A stretch of DNA of 64,000 nucleotides from NCBI GenBank assembly GCA_965240325.2, contig OZ251224.1, positions 806,001 to 870,000 of the forward strand, in the 5' to 3' direction. The stretch comes from Rebecca billardiae RCC1528. Lineage: Eukaryota; Haptophyta. Numbering within the stretch: position 1 is the first letter of the stretch; each line of letters begins with the position of its first letter. A program made the position numbers and the translations under genes. Below, in pieces: positions 21,289 through 30,922 of the stretch. The notes beneath the pieces are model-generated. The model saw nothing but the letters and a program-made list of their open reading frames with translations, did not search any database and was not told the origin of the DNA.

Positions 21289-22230
21289 CATCAGACTTCA
21301 TCGTGCATAAGCACTTGATGATGCGACGAGGCTTCACTGATGAGCAGGCTGCGCGATATGTATATATACACACATATATATATATATATCAGCGTCGCGC
21401 AATATTATTGCAAGCAGGCGGCAGACGGGCAGTGCCGCAGTGCGCTTCCACCGCGCGGTCCGCGCGCTGCTTAGTCATAGTGCTTGTCGTCATCAACGTC
21501 CGAACCACCGCCAAGTCAGGGCTCGCACGAACAGTTCGACATCAGTAGCTCGGTCAGGCGGCACAGTGATCGGCGCGGTCGTGGCCTGGGGGCGACCGAC
21601 ACCTCGCATGGATGCACCGTTTCACGCAACCGGCGCTCGCGGGCCGTGGGGGACTCAGCCAGCCAGCGTGCCGTGGCGGCGTGCGCCCCCTGCGGGCGGC
21701 GGCCGATGGCGGGCGAGTCGCCGCTGCCCGCAGAAGACGTGCGTCGGAGGCAATGAAGCGGGCAGATGGCGCGTCGAGCGTGTCGTGAAACTCGGTCGCG
21801 ACGCTCACCAGCCTCAGCGCGCGCGGCGAAGCCACGTTCATGGGCGCCCCGCGTGCAGGCGGCATGGCCACCCCACTCGGTCGAGCGACCGGCCTCGCCC
21901 GCGTTCTTGCGGCTCGGAAGGGCATCCCAGCTGCGGTCATTCGACTTGTGCGTTGAGAGCTGTGTGCCAGCTAGCCAAAGCGCACGCGCGCGAGCAGCAC
22001 GGCGCGCGCACACGTCGCCCGCCGCACCGGCCGAGCGTGCGCCGAAAGCGGCACAGCGGGCGAGAGAGGGCCCCGATCCGAAGGCGGGTCTCGTCGAGGG
22101 CCTTCCAGCACCCAGGATCCTGGATGCTGGGTCCTCGCGTTGTCCAGCTGGCGCAACGCTCCGATTGGGGATCCGACGGGGATCCGCGGCCGCGTCGCCC
22201 CAGTTTGCGTGAGCGGCTGGGTTTGGCGTA
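21289..22230. other. Convergent intergenic region
   Basis: Between the glycosyltransferase stop and the GH18-like stop. Contains a small TA/CA-rich microsatellite (21358-21391) and a near-perfect palindrome around the GGATCC at ~22117. Several overlapping open frames on both strands have no recognisable domains. One minus-strand frame near 21554-21850 has moderately protein-like composition but no support. Confidence 0.5.
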
Positions 22231-23308
22231 TCAATAAGGGTGGCTGTGATAGCACCAGCCCGCGTACCCGCCCGAGCCCGGCGCCTTCGCCATCACCTCC
22301 TGCGGCGCGGTCGTGTCCGCGGTCACAGCCCACAGGACCTTGTCCACAGGCGCTGCCGGCCAGACCATGTCGTGAACCGTCTTGCCGCCGTGCGTCCAAA
22401 AGTCGACGTACGTTGGCCACCCGGCCACCATGGCCCTATCCTCCCCGACTGCGGGCAAGCCAGGCAGGGATGAGACGGTGTGCGCGCGCATGCCAGCTCA
22501 GCGTGGCGCGTGAGCGCGGGAGAGCGTGCGGCGCACGTGCTCGGGTCAGCGGGCGACGCAAGCACGCGGCGCGCACCGAGGCGGGGCACAAATAGGTCGA
22601 CCGTGTTCCAATCCAGGAGCGACCAGTCGAGCGTGCTCCCAGAGGCCTGAGACGGGCCATCTGCAGGCACGGTGAGGCACGTCGTCAGCCCGACCGCCTG
22701 CGCAAGCCGAAGCACCGTGTCCAAGCCGCCGAGCGTCATGGGGTCTGTCGCGGCCAAATGATTCAAGTCAAAGCAGATACCATCCCACCCCAGATGCGTC
22801 TTGATCCACTCCATTTGGCCGTCGTCTCCGAAGATCCTGGCTTGTGCAGCCGTCCACGCCGAGTCTATGCCCCCGAAGACGAGGATCTTGGTGTTGTAGA
22901 CCATCGCGATCGGCTCGACGTACTCGTCCACCTTGATGAAGCATTCTCCCGGGTCTTGGCCCGGAAACGCGAAGAGATGGCTGGCACGGGCCGGGGGCGG
23001 GAACGGAAGGCGAGGACACAATGCGCGGCCGGAAGGCGGTACAGGGTCGATCCAATCGGAGTAGAAGAAGCCTGGACGCGTGGCACGATGGTGCGCGACG
23101 CGTGCGCGTGGGTGTGAGGCGCCGATTGCGCCTCGAGACACTCGCTGCTGCAGGCTCGGGGGCGCATACCCTGGATAGGAGGGTCGTCAGGAGTGTCCTC
23201 GGTGAGTGCACCCACCGAATCCAGTGCGACCACGCTGAGGGCGACGAGCGCCACGGCCGCGAGCGCGGCGAGCGCGCCCCACACGAGGCGCTTGGAGACC
23301 GCCAACAT
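22231..23308 (-). CDS. GH18-like (chitinase-type barrel) protein, three exons, degenerate active-site motif
   Basis: Reconstructed exons 23170-23308, 22577-23071, 22231-22448 give 283 residues. Intron 1 is 98 nt (GTATGC...CCAG), intron 2 128 nt (GTGCGC...GCAG); both phase 1 and both junctions rebuild continuous protein (PPIQ|GFFYSDWIDP and LFVPRL|VGEDRAMVAGW). Residues 1-32 are a signal peptide or signal anchor (LVWGALAALAAVALVALSVV). The body reads like a small TIM barrel: YVEPIAMVYNTKILVFGGID, then GWDGICFDLNHL, then LDWNTVDLFVPR, ending GGYAGWCYHSHPY. GWDGICFDLN sits where GH18 enzymes have DGxDxDxE, but Asn replaces the catalytic Glu. Residues ~62-86 are Pro/Arg-rich and may hide another intron. 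Family is tentative. Confidence 0.6.
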
Positions 23309-23339
23309 TTCGCCTGGCCACCGGCAGGCCGGACGGCCG

Positions 23340-23610
23340 GCGACGGGTGCCCGGATAAAAAAAATCGAAAAAGGACGCGAAGAATTCCCCCACGACGCAC
23401 GGGTGCGCACTGCCGACTGCGCAGCTCCCACTGAGTGACTGGCGAGGGTCGGCCGAAAACAACTGGGTGGCGCGGAGCGCGTGGGCCGCGCGCGCCAGCT
23501 CCAACGCCGGCGCGGACATCGCGCGGGGATTCCCGAGACGTGTGTTCGCCTGATTCGCGATTGCTCCCCCGTCGTCTTCTCGCGTGCAGGTGCCAGGTCG
23601 AACGGGGGCC
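23340..23610 (+). repeat. Dispersed repeat R, diverged copy
   Basis: Shares order and sequence with the R copies at 40909 and 42575: GGTCGGCCGAAAA, GCGCGGAGCGCGTG, CCAACGCCGGCGCGGACATC, TTCGCCTGATTCGCGATT, TCTCGCGTGCAGGT and GTCGAACGGGGGCC appear in the same order and orientation. It lies just upstream of the GH18-like ATG. Confidence 0.7.
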
Positions 23611-24387
23611 CACTTGATCCAATAATCGACCGCGCCGAAATTCGGAATTATAATATTATTGCGGCCTGATAGCTAATAATATATATGTCGTAAGAGTTAG
23701 CTAAGCGGCTGTACGTGTACCGCTGTACAGCCTGAGCCTGACTCGCCCTGAGCCTGTAGTGAGCCTGTACTCACAGAATAATCGTGCATGATCCCGCCGC
23801 CGTGACAGCCTCCGGCCCGCGCGGAACAGCTGTCACTGTCTGTTCGGACTGCCGGCGAAGTTCAAATTCCGAACGACCGAACCGACGGGCAGGCTATGCC
23901 AGGCTGCGGTCCTAAGTCGGATTCGTCGGGCGGCCGTCGATATTCGGGATTCCGGAATTGCCGGGATTCCGCGAGTATACTAAGTACTAACTTACTGTAG
24001 CTACTACCGGCGTAGCCGTACCGGACCGTGCTGCTGTGATTGATGACTGGAGTCAGAGTACGGCCTGAAGTACTAGGTCTAGTCAAAGGAATCAAGGGTC
24101 TAGTAGTAGGCCGGGCCTGTCGGACCGGGCGGAGCACGGCCCGGGACTGACTCAGCGGTAGTCCGACTCATGTCTCATCAGTGACAGTGACCGTTACGCG
24201 GGAGTGAGCCGCTAGCAAGGCTGTGACTTGATCTCACTGAGTCTGCTGAGCCGTCATCATCGCTGATAGAGTGATAGCGTGCGCGCATGGCACCACAGCG
24301 CTGCGCATCAGATGCCGCGCCGGACGCGGCGCGCCGATGCGGAAAATCAGCAGGCGCTTGGGTTTCTGCTACATGGAGGACAGCTGC
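23611..24387. other. Intergenic region
   Basis: Spacer after repeat R and before the 3' end of citrate synthase. Mixed composition with short direct repeats of CCTGAGCCTG (about 23730-23765). No gene seen. Confidence 0.6.
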
Positions 24388-26084
24388 TCATGGCGACTTG
24401 AGCCCGTTGGGGTTGTCCTTGAAGAACTTCTCGATCCACTCGGGCGTCACCGACTTGGGGCGCTCGAGCGGCAGGCCGAGCGCGCGGTCCCAGAAGAGCT
24501 GCGACATCACGCCAAACGCACGTCCGACGCCAAAGAGCACCGTGTAGTAGTCGTGCTCGTGGAAGCCGTAGTGCGTGAGCAGCACGCCCGAGTGCGAGTC
24601 GACGTTGGGGAACGGGTTCTTCGTCTTGCCGTGCTCCGTGAGCACGTCGGGCACCACCTGGTAGATCGTCTCGACGATCTTGAACAGCTCGTCATCCGGC
24701 AGGTGCTTGAGCGCGAACTCGCGCTGGCACGTGTACCGCGGGTCCGTCTTGCGCAGCACCGCGTGGCCGTACCCGGGGATCACCTTGCCCGACTTGAGCG
24801 TCTCCCACGCGAACTCGCGGATCGTGTCCTGGTTCACCGGCAGGTTGCGCTCCTTGAACGTCTTCTGCAGGTCGAGGATCCAGCCGAGCACCTCCTGGTT
24901 CGCCAGGCCGTGCAGCGGGCCCGCGAGCGCGTTGAGGCCGCCGCTGAACGCGAGGTACGGGTCGGAGAGGGTCGAGCCCACCAGGTGCGTCGCGTGCGCG
25001 CTGGCGTTGCCGCCCTCGTGGTCGGAGTGGATGGTGATGTACAGCCGCATGAGCTCGTCGAAGCTCGGGTTGTTGTCGAACCCCAGCATCCGGTTGAAGT
25101 TCGCCGAGTAGTCGAGGCTCGGGTCCTTCTTGCCGATCACGCCGTCGTGGTACTTGCAGCGGTAGATGAGCGCCGCAACCTCCGGCAGCCGCGCGAGCAG
25201 GTTCATCGAGTCCTCGTAGACGAACTCCCAGTACTGCGACTTGGGCGCGCCCTCGTGGTACTTCTTCGCGAACATGCTGTCCGTCTGCATCGACAGCACC
25301 GCGATCGAGAACTGCGTCATCGGGTGCATCGTCTTTGGCAGCGAGCGGATCAGCGGCTCCACGTGCGAGGGGAGCGTGGCGCGGTCGTTCAGATCCTTCG
25401 TCACCATGTCCACCTGCGCCTTGGTGGGGATGGTGCCCGTGAGGAGCAGCCACAGCAGGCCCTCCGGCATCGGCTCGTCCTTCGTGACGCCCGAGTACGT
25501 CGGCAGCAGCTCCTGCAGCTCAGGGATCGTGTAGCCGCGGAACCGGATGCCCTGCGCGAACAGCGGGGCACGCGCGCGCGCGTGCACGTGTGCGGGTGTG
25601 TCAAGGGTGGGCACGCATGGGGGTACGCGGCATGCGAGAAGAGGGTGGCGTGCTGGCTAAAACGTGCACGCCGATGCGTGCGACGCCCGCCGGCGAACAG
25701 GCTGCACGGCCGCGCGCACGCCGCGCCGCGCGCACCTCCTGCGCATCGAGCAGCGACGTCTCCCACACCATGCACTTGACGCTCCGCGCGCCGCCGAGGA
25801 CCTGGTCCAGGGTCACTGTGTCGACGATCTTGTCGCCGTGCTCCACCTTCATCTTCTTCCAGGCCTCCTGCTTCGCCGGGATCAGCCCTGCCAGCGTCTC
25901 CTTGAGACCCTGCGCGCATACGCGCGCGCCGACCGCCAGAGGGTTGTGACTATCCACGCCAAGGTGCGCGACATCCGATGGCACGCAGCTGGCCGCTCGA
26001 GAGCAGCGGGGCACGCACCGGTGATGACAAGGCGCGCACGCCCAGCGGCGTGCGCACGCACACGCGTCGGGCTGACGTAAGCAT
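24388..26084 (-). CDS. CS: Citrate synthase, mitochondrial
   Basis: Condenses acetyl-CoA and oxaloacetate to citrate, the first TCA-cycle step. Exons 26019-26084, 25736-25909, 24388-25551 give 467 residues, the animal enzyme length. Exon 1 encodes only a 22-residue Arg/Ser-rich transit sequence ([20 protein letters not shown]). Introns: 25910-26018 (109 nt, GTGCGT...GCAG) and 25552-25735 (184 nt, GTGCGC...GCAG), both phase 0. Splicing joins SLLDAQE to [17 protein letters not shown]. Catalytic residues are all present: His294 ([11 protein letters not shown]), His343 ([20 protein letters not shown]) and Asp398 ([10 protein letters not shown]). It is the eukaryotic (pig-heart) type, not the bacterial hexameric type. 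Divergent from the Apd1-like gene. Confidence 0.96.
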
Positions 26085-26267
26085 GGTTGCAGCGTGGCCC
26101 TGGACCCTGAAGCGCCGCCGCCGAACGCGGGCGCGGCCGACCGATTCCCCGCGCGGGTACTGTGTTTTCGACGTTGCGCGACTGCAGCAGTCTGAACCGA
26201 AACCAAGCGTCGTCAAGTTCCCAGGCTCGTTTGGCACAATCATTGGCGCCGGCTCACGGCCGCCATC
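26085..26267. promoter_or_regulatory. Shared divergent promoter, citrate synthase / Apd1-like
   Basis: 183 bp between the two ATGs. No clear core-promoter box. Assigned from divergent orientation. Confidence 0.35.
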
Positions 26268-27158
26268 ATGTTCATCGCGCTGCGCGCGGCCGTGCCGCTC
26301 GGCATCGCGGGTGTGTGGGCGTACCGAATCGTTCGGCACCTGCGCGCGCGCGGCGCAGAAGCCTACCTCCCGCCGGCCGCGCGCGCCGCCATATACAACG
26401 CCGAGCACGGCATGGCGCGCGCCGAGCACGGCATCGAGGACCTGCCCGGCACCGTCGGCATGCACCACAAGCACCTCTTTGTCGTGACGGACGAGGCCTC
26501 GCAGTGGCCGTCGCGGTGGGAGGACACGCCGGGGCTGCCGACAGCTCTCAACGCTGCGCTGAAAAACGCCAAGGAAGCCCTCAAGGGCCGCAAGGTCAAG
26601 CTGACCGCCGCCAGCCCGGACGGCCGCGTCGGCGATGTCCCGGGGGACATCTTGGTCTTCCCTGACGGCGTGCGCGTGCGTGGCGTGGCGACGAACCAGG
26701 TGGCGGACGTGATCAGCTGGCTCACTGACGGCGACACGCAGCGCGCTGGCCTGACCGTCCAGCCGTACAGCCGCAACGGGGACGCGGCGCCCGCGCAGAT
26801 CTTTGTGTGCGCGCACGCGGCGCGCGACAAGCGCTGCGGCGTGATCGGGCCGGCGCTGATCGAGATCCTGCGCAACGAGCTCGCGCAGAGCGGGCCCGCG
26901 GGCGAGCGCGTCGCCCTGCGTGCCTGCTCGCACGTGGGCGGGCACAAGTACGCGGGCAACATGCTCGTCTTCTCGCGCGGCGAGGGGCACTGGTACGGCT
27001 ACGTCGACGCGCGCGCGGCCGCTCGGATCGTGCGGCAGCACGTGCTGGGCGGCACGCCGCTGATCGAGCCAAAGCTGTGGCGCGGGATGCTCGGGTGCAC
27101 GGAGGAGCAGCAGCGCGAGAGGTGCAGCAATGCGTGCGCCAGCTGCGGCGCAGCGTGA
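26268..27158 (+). CDS. Sucrase/ferredoxin-like (Apd1/AIM32 family) 2Fe-2S protein
   Basis: 296 residues, single exon. Thioredoxin-like ferredoxin of the Suc_Fer family. The cluster ligands match the Apd1 pattern: Cys181 and Cys190 in CAHAARDKRCG (Cys-x8-Cys), then His222 and His226 in SHVGGHKYAGN (His-x3-His). Upstream are HKHLFVVTDEASQWPSRWED and the GDILVFPDG segment usual in the family; the C-terminus LWRGMLGCTEEQQRERCSNA ends with a Cys cluster (CSNACASCG). Residues 1-20 are a short hydrophobic stretch followed by Arg, which could be a membrane anchor or organelle signal. In yeast the family is linked to redox stress; the role here is inferred only. It shares a promoter region with citrate synthase. 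Confidence 0.88.
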   Translation: MFIALRAAVPLGIAGVWAYRIVRHLRARGAEAYLPPAARAAIYNAEHGMARAEHGIEDLPGTVGMHHKHLFVVTDEASQWPSRWEDTPGLPTALNAALKNAKEALKGRKVKLTAASPDGRVGDVPGDILVFPDGVRVRGVATNQVADVISWLTDGDTQRAGLTVQPYSRNGDAAPAQIFVCAHAARDKRCGVIGPALIEILRNELAQSGPAGERVALRACSHVGGHKYAGNMLVFSRGEGHWYGYVDARAAARIVRQHVLGGTPLIEPKLWRGMLGCTEEQQRERCSNACASCGAA

Positions 27159-27624
27159 GCCGTGCGCACGTGGTCAGGGGCGCAGCGAACGGCAGAATTC
27201 ACGCGCGTGAGTGCTTCGTGCAGACTCATGAGTCCTGAACTCGCCATCCGACATCCGGGCGGAGCTTGGCGTGTGCGACGGTGTCGGCCGCCGCCGCTGG
27301 CTTGCGTTACCGCGTGGCTTCTAAGGCTGAACGACCACTGAGCCACTCTCAATGGTGTCGCCAGTGTCCAGGTCCGCCCGACCACCTTAGTGTCGAACAA
27401 CCATCCGACAGTCCATCCGTCAGCGTCAGGCCACTCAGGCGTCAGCGCGCCGGCGTGACGCGGCGAAGCACTGGTCACACTTCCAACATGTCCGGTGCAG
27501 ATGTACCCGTGTCCCGGACTTTTGCGCGTCTTGCCGCGGCGCGCACGCCTGGTCGCGCAGCCGCTGCTCGCGCTTTTGCCGCTCTCTCGCCTAGCCTCCC
27601 CACCCCCCAAACCCGTACGACACA
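27159..27624. other. Upstream region of SKP1
   Basis: 466 bp between the Apd1-like stop and the SKP1 ATG. The last 70 bases before the ATG are pyrimidine-rich (TCTCTCGCCTAGCCTCCCC and onward), as expected of a leader or initiator region. No other feature seen. Confidence 0.5.
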
Positions 27625-28382
27625 ATGGTGCGTGGCCGCGGGGCTGCGGCGCGCGCGGCGAAGTTCGCTCGTCGGTGGCGCATCTGCTACTGCCGCCGGC
27701 GCCGCTTGCCCAGCGCGCGCGCTGACTTGCAGCCCCTCCTGCACGCGCACGCGCGCGCGTGCGTGTCTGCCTTGCGCAGGCGGATGACGAGCAGGAGTCT
27801 CCCTTCATCAAGCTGAAGAGCAAGCAGGAGGAGATCTTCGAGGTGGAGCGTGAGGTCGCGTGCCGATCCGTCACCGTGAAGAACATGGTGCGGCTCTGCG
27901 CAGGGCATGTGGCGCGCGCGCGCGGGCCAGCCCCCCCTCCCTCTCTGCCCGGGCGAGTGGGCGCTTGACTCACGCTGCGCGCGGGGCTCCGCGTGGCCCG
28001 CCGCGCGCAGGTGGAGGACACGGGCTCGGACACGCCGGTGCCGCTGCCGATGGTCGACTCGAAGATCCTGATCAAGGTGATCGAGTACTGCAAGTACCAC
28101 AACAGCGCGGAGCAGAACCCGCAGAAGCAGACCGAGGAGGACAAGGCCAACTGGGACAAGGAGTTCGTCAAGGTGGACGACGAGACGCTGTTCAACCTGA
28201 TCCTCGCGGCCAACTACCTCGACATCAAGTCGCTGCTCGACCTCACCTGCAAGACAGTCGCCGACGAGATCAAGGGCAAGACGCCCGAGGAGATCCGCGT
28301 ACGCTTCAACATCAAAAATGACTTCACGCCCGAGGAGGAGGAGGAAGTGAAGCGCGAGAACGCGTGGTGCGAGGAACGCTGA
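27625..28382 (+). CDS. SKP1: SKP1, SCF ubiquitin-ligase adaptor
   Basis: Links F-box proteins to the cullin of SCF ligases. Exons 27625-27627 (ATG only), 27780-27887, 28011-28382 give 160 residues, the normal SKP1 length. Introns 27628-27779 (152 nt, GTGCGT) and 27888-28010 (123 nt, GTGCGG) are phase 0 and end GCGCAG. The product reads [21 protein letters not shown], then [17 protein letters not shown] joined to [15 protein letters not shown]. The diagnostic end follows: [39 protein letters not shown] and ENAWCEE. The only ATG inside exon 2 is out of frame, so an upstream ATG is required; 27625 is the nearest that splices correctly. BTB/POZ and C-terminal F-box-binding helices are intact. Confidence 0.92.
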
Positions 28383-29338
28383 GAGGCTCGCGCGGAGCAG
28401 CGGCGCGCGCGTGGCCCGGTGCGGCCCGACGCGCGGCACGAATTACGTCCTGAAGAGGCAGCCCGCTCCGGCGGGCTGGCTGCACTGGTCTCGTGCCCGC
28501 GGCCGCGCTGGGCTCCGGAGCCAGCACGCAGTGTGCGGAGCTGGCGTCGGTGGCGTACGAGGGGGAGGGTGTTCCGAAGCACCCGCGCATGGAGGCGCGC
28601 GCATGTGGTCGGAGGCAGCACTGCCGTACGCGCGCGTGTGGCAGGTCGAGCCTGGGCGCCACGTGCATGCCGTGATCGGCGTGGTGCGGCGGCCACGGCA
28701 TGAGGGCCAACCGCGGTGCCGCGGTGGCCGCGGAGCCTGCAGGGCCATGGGCCGACGTCGCGATCGGACCTCGGCGTTGCGTCGACACTGACCTCGGGGC
28801 GATCGAGGAACGTCGTAACGGCATGTCTGATGACAGCGTACTTAGAAGCGGTTCAGATACACCTCCACCTGCGCAGCACTCCAGACCGTCACCGGGACAC
28901 GAGCCTCACCGCGCGGGGCGGCGCGGGGCCGCGTTGGCACCGCGCGGCCGCCCCGGGCTGGCCCCCGCCCCGCGCCGGGCGTGCCTCGGCTCGGCTCCTC
29001 GCCATTCGCCCGTGGCCGCCGTCGACGGCAACTCCGGAGTGGGGGGCGAACGTGCGAGCTTGCGTCCACCGCTCGCGCCCGCCGCGCGTCGTGTTCACAT
29101 CACAAATCACTGGTTCACTGGTCAACCGCGCGAGCAAATAGCCATCAGGTGATGAAGAGTAAGACGACGGTTTGTCGCGCGCCCCCGCACAAGGCGCACA
29201 ACGGCTTTTGCGTCACCGAGATCGCATCGAGACACGCGCGAACCGGGGCGATCTCGTCCGGAATAAAAAGTGCGCGGCTTGCGCCGACCACGTGCGCATC
29301 AAGCAGTGCTTGCGACCGCCGTCCGATCGAGCGGCCTC
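28383..29338. other. Intergenic region
   Basis: About 950 bp between SKP1 and the SET gene. Several GC-driven open frames on both strands have no domain and atypical composition. A TATA-like GAATAAAAAG lies at 29261, 78 bp before the SET ATG. Confidence 0.5.
29261..29270 (+). promoter_or_regulatory. Possible TATA-like element of the SET gene
   Basis: GAATAAAAAG is a lone AT-rich decamer in GC-rich surroundings, 69-78 bp before the ATG. Position is plausible, but there is no independent support. Confidence 0.25.
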
Positions 29339-30885
29339 ATGGCGCCTGAGCCCGCCGCCGTCGCCCCGTTCGACTTCCCTGACACTGGCCGCGGGCAGCG
29401 CGCGCTTCGGGATGTGCGCAAGGGCGAGGTGCTCGCGCGTGCACCGCTTGCAACGTGCTTCACCGAGTCCGCCGCCCGCGCCGCGCCCGAGCTCGCCGAG
29501 GTCGTGGGCGCGATCGACGCGATGCCGCACCCGCGCGTGCTCAAGACACCGCTCATCGCGATCCACGTGCTCTCGGAGCGGCGGAAGGGCGCGGCGTCGG
29601 CGAGAGCAGCGCACATCGAGAGCCTGCCCTCCGAATTCGACACGCCGCTCCACTGGACGGACGAGCAGCTCGAGGCCCTGCGCGGCACGGCAGGCGGCTG
29701 GCATGCGTTTGCCACGCGCGCAAGGGAGGAGGCGCGCGCCGACTACGCCGAGCTCGAGCGCGCCCTCGGAGCGGCGGCGCTCGAGAGGCTCGGCGTGGAT
29801 CGCGAGGGCTACCTGTGGGCGTCGAGCTGCCTCCAGTCCCGCGTGATGGACGTCGCGGGCGCCGAGCCGCTGATGGCGCCCTTCCTGGACTTGTTCAACC
29901 ACACGGCGGATGCGCGCGCGCGCGGCAGCTTTGGCCTGGACGAGGCGGGCGGCGCGGTCGTGGTGCGCGCGTACCGCGACTTCCGCGCGGGCGAGCAGGT
30001 GTGCATCTCGTACGGCGCGCACACCAACCCGGCGCTCCTCTTCTCGTACGGCTTCTGCCTCCCGCCCGCCGACGCCCCCTCGGACTCACTCGAGCTGGTC
30101 GACGCGCTGCCGTTTGGGCCCGCGTGCGCGGACGCGGCCGGGCGCGCGCGCGCGGCCGTGCTGCTGCGCGCGGCGACGCAGCACGTGTCGGGGGCGGGCG
30201 ACGCGGAGGGGTCGGGTGGCCCCGCCGCTGACGCCGAGAGCGCCCCATCGCCGCCGCCGCTCTCGCTCGACCTGCCCTCCGTCGCCGAGCTGGGCTCGGA
30301 GGCGGAGCGCGCGGCGCTGCGCGTGCGCTGCCGGCACGCGCTCAGCGTGCGCGCGCCGCTGCCCGCCTCTCTGCTCGTGCTCAGCCGGCTGCGCCAGCTG
30401 GACGACGCCGCGCTGGCCGATCTGGAGGAGTCGCCGCCGCTCTTCGACGCCGTCACCCGCGGCGCGCCGATCTCCGCCGACAACGAGCGCGCCGTCCTCG
30501 CCGAGCTGCGCGCGCGGCTGGGCGCGCTGCGCACCGCCCTCGACAGCGAGCGTGCGCCGCCCGATGCGTCGCACACGCCGACGGGCGCGCGGCGCGTGGC
30601 GCTCGCGCAGAGGCTGGTCGACGGCGAGCGCGCCATCTTGTCCGCCGCCGAGGCGGCCCTCGACGAGCTCGCCGCGCGCGCGCCCGACGTCCGTCCGCTC
30701 CTGGCCCCGCGCACGCAGCACGGCGCTCGCCCGGCATTTGCTGCGGCCTCCGGGTCGGCGCCGGCGGCCGGCGCCGCGGCGCCGAGCGCCGAGCGTGCGC
30801 GCGCGGCGGGCGAGCCCGCCGAGCATGCGCGCGGCGACGCCGTGGAGGCGGTCCCGCTCGGGAGCGTGGTCGAATGGGGCGCTCT

Positions 30886-30922
<37 letters not shown>

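Noticed and set aside
21440-22237. 265-codon plus-strand frame before the GH18-like gene
   Set aside because: Arg-rich composition; overlaps equally long frames on the other strand.
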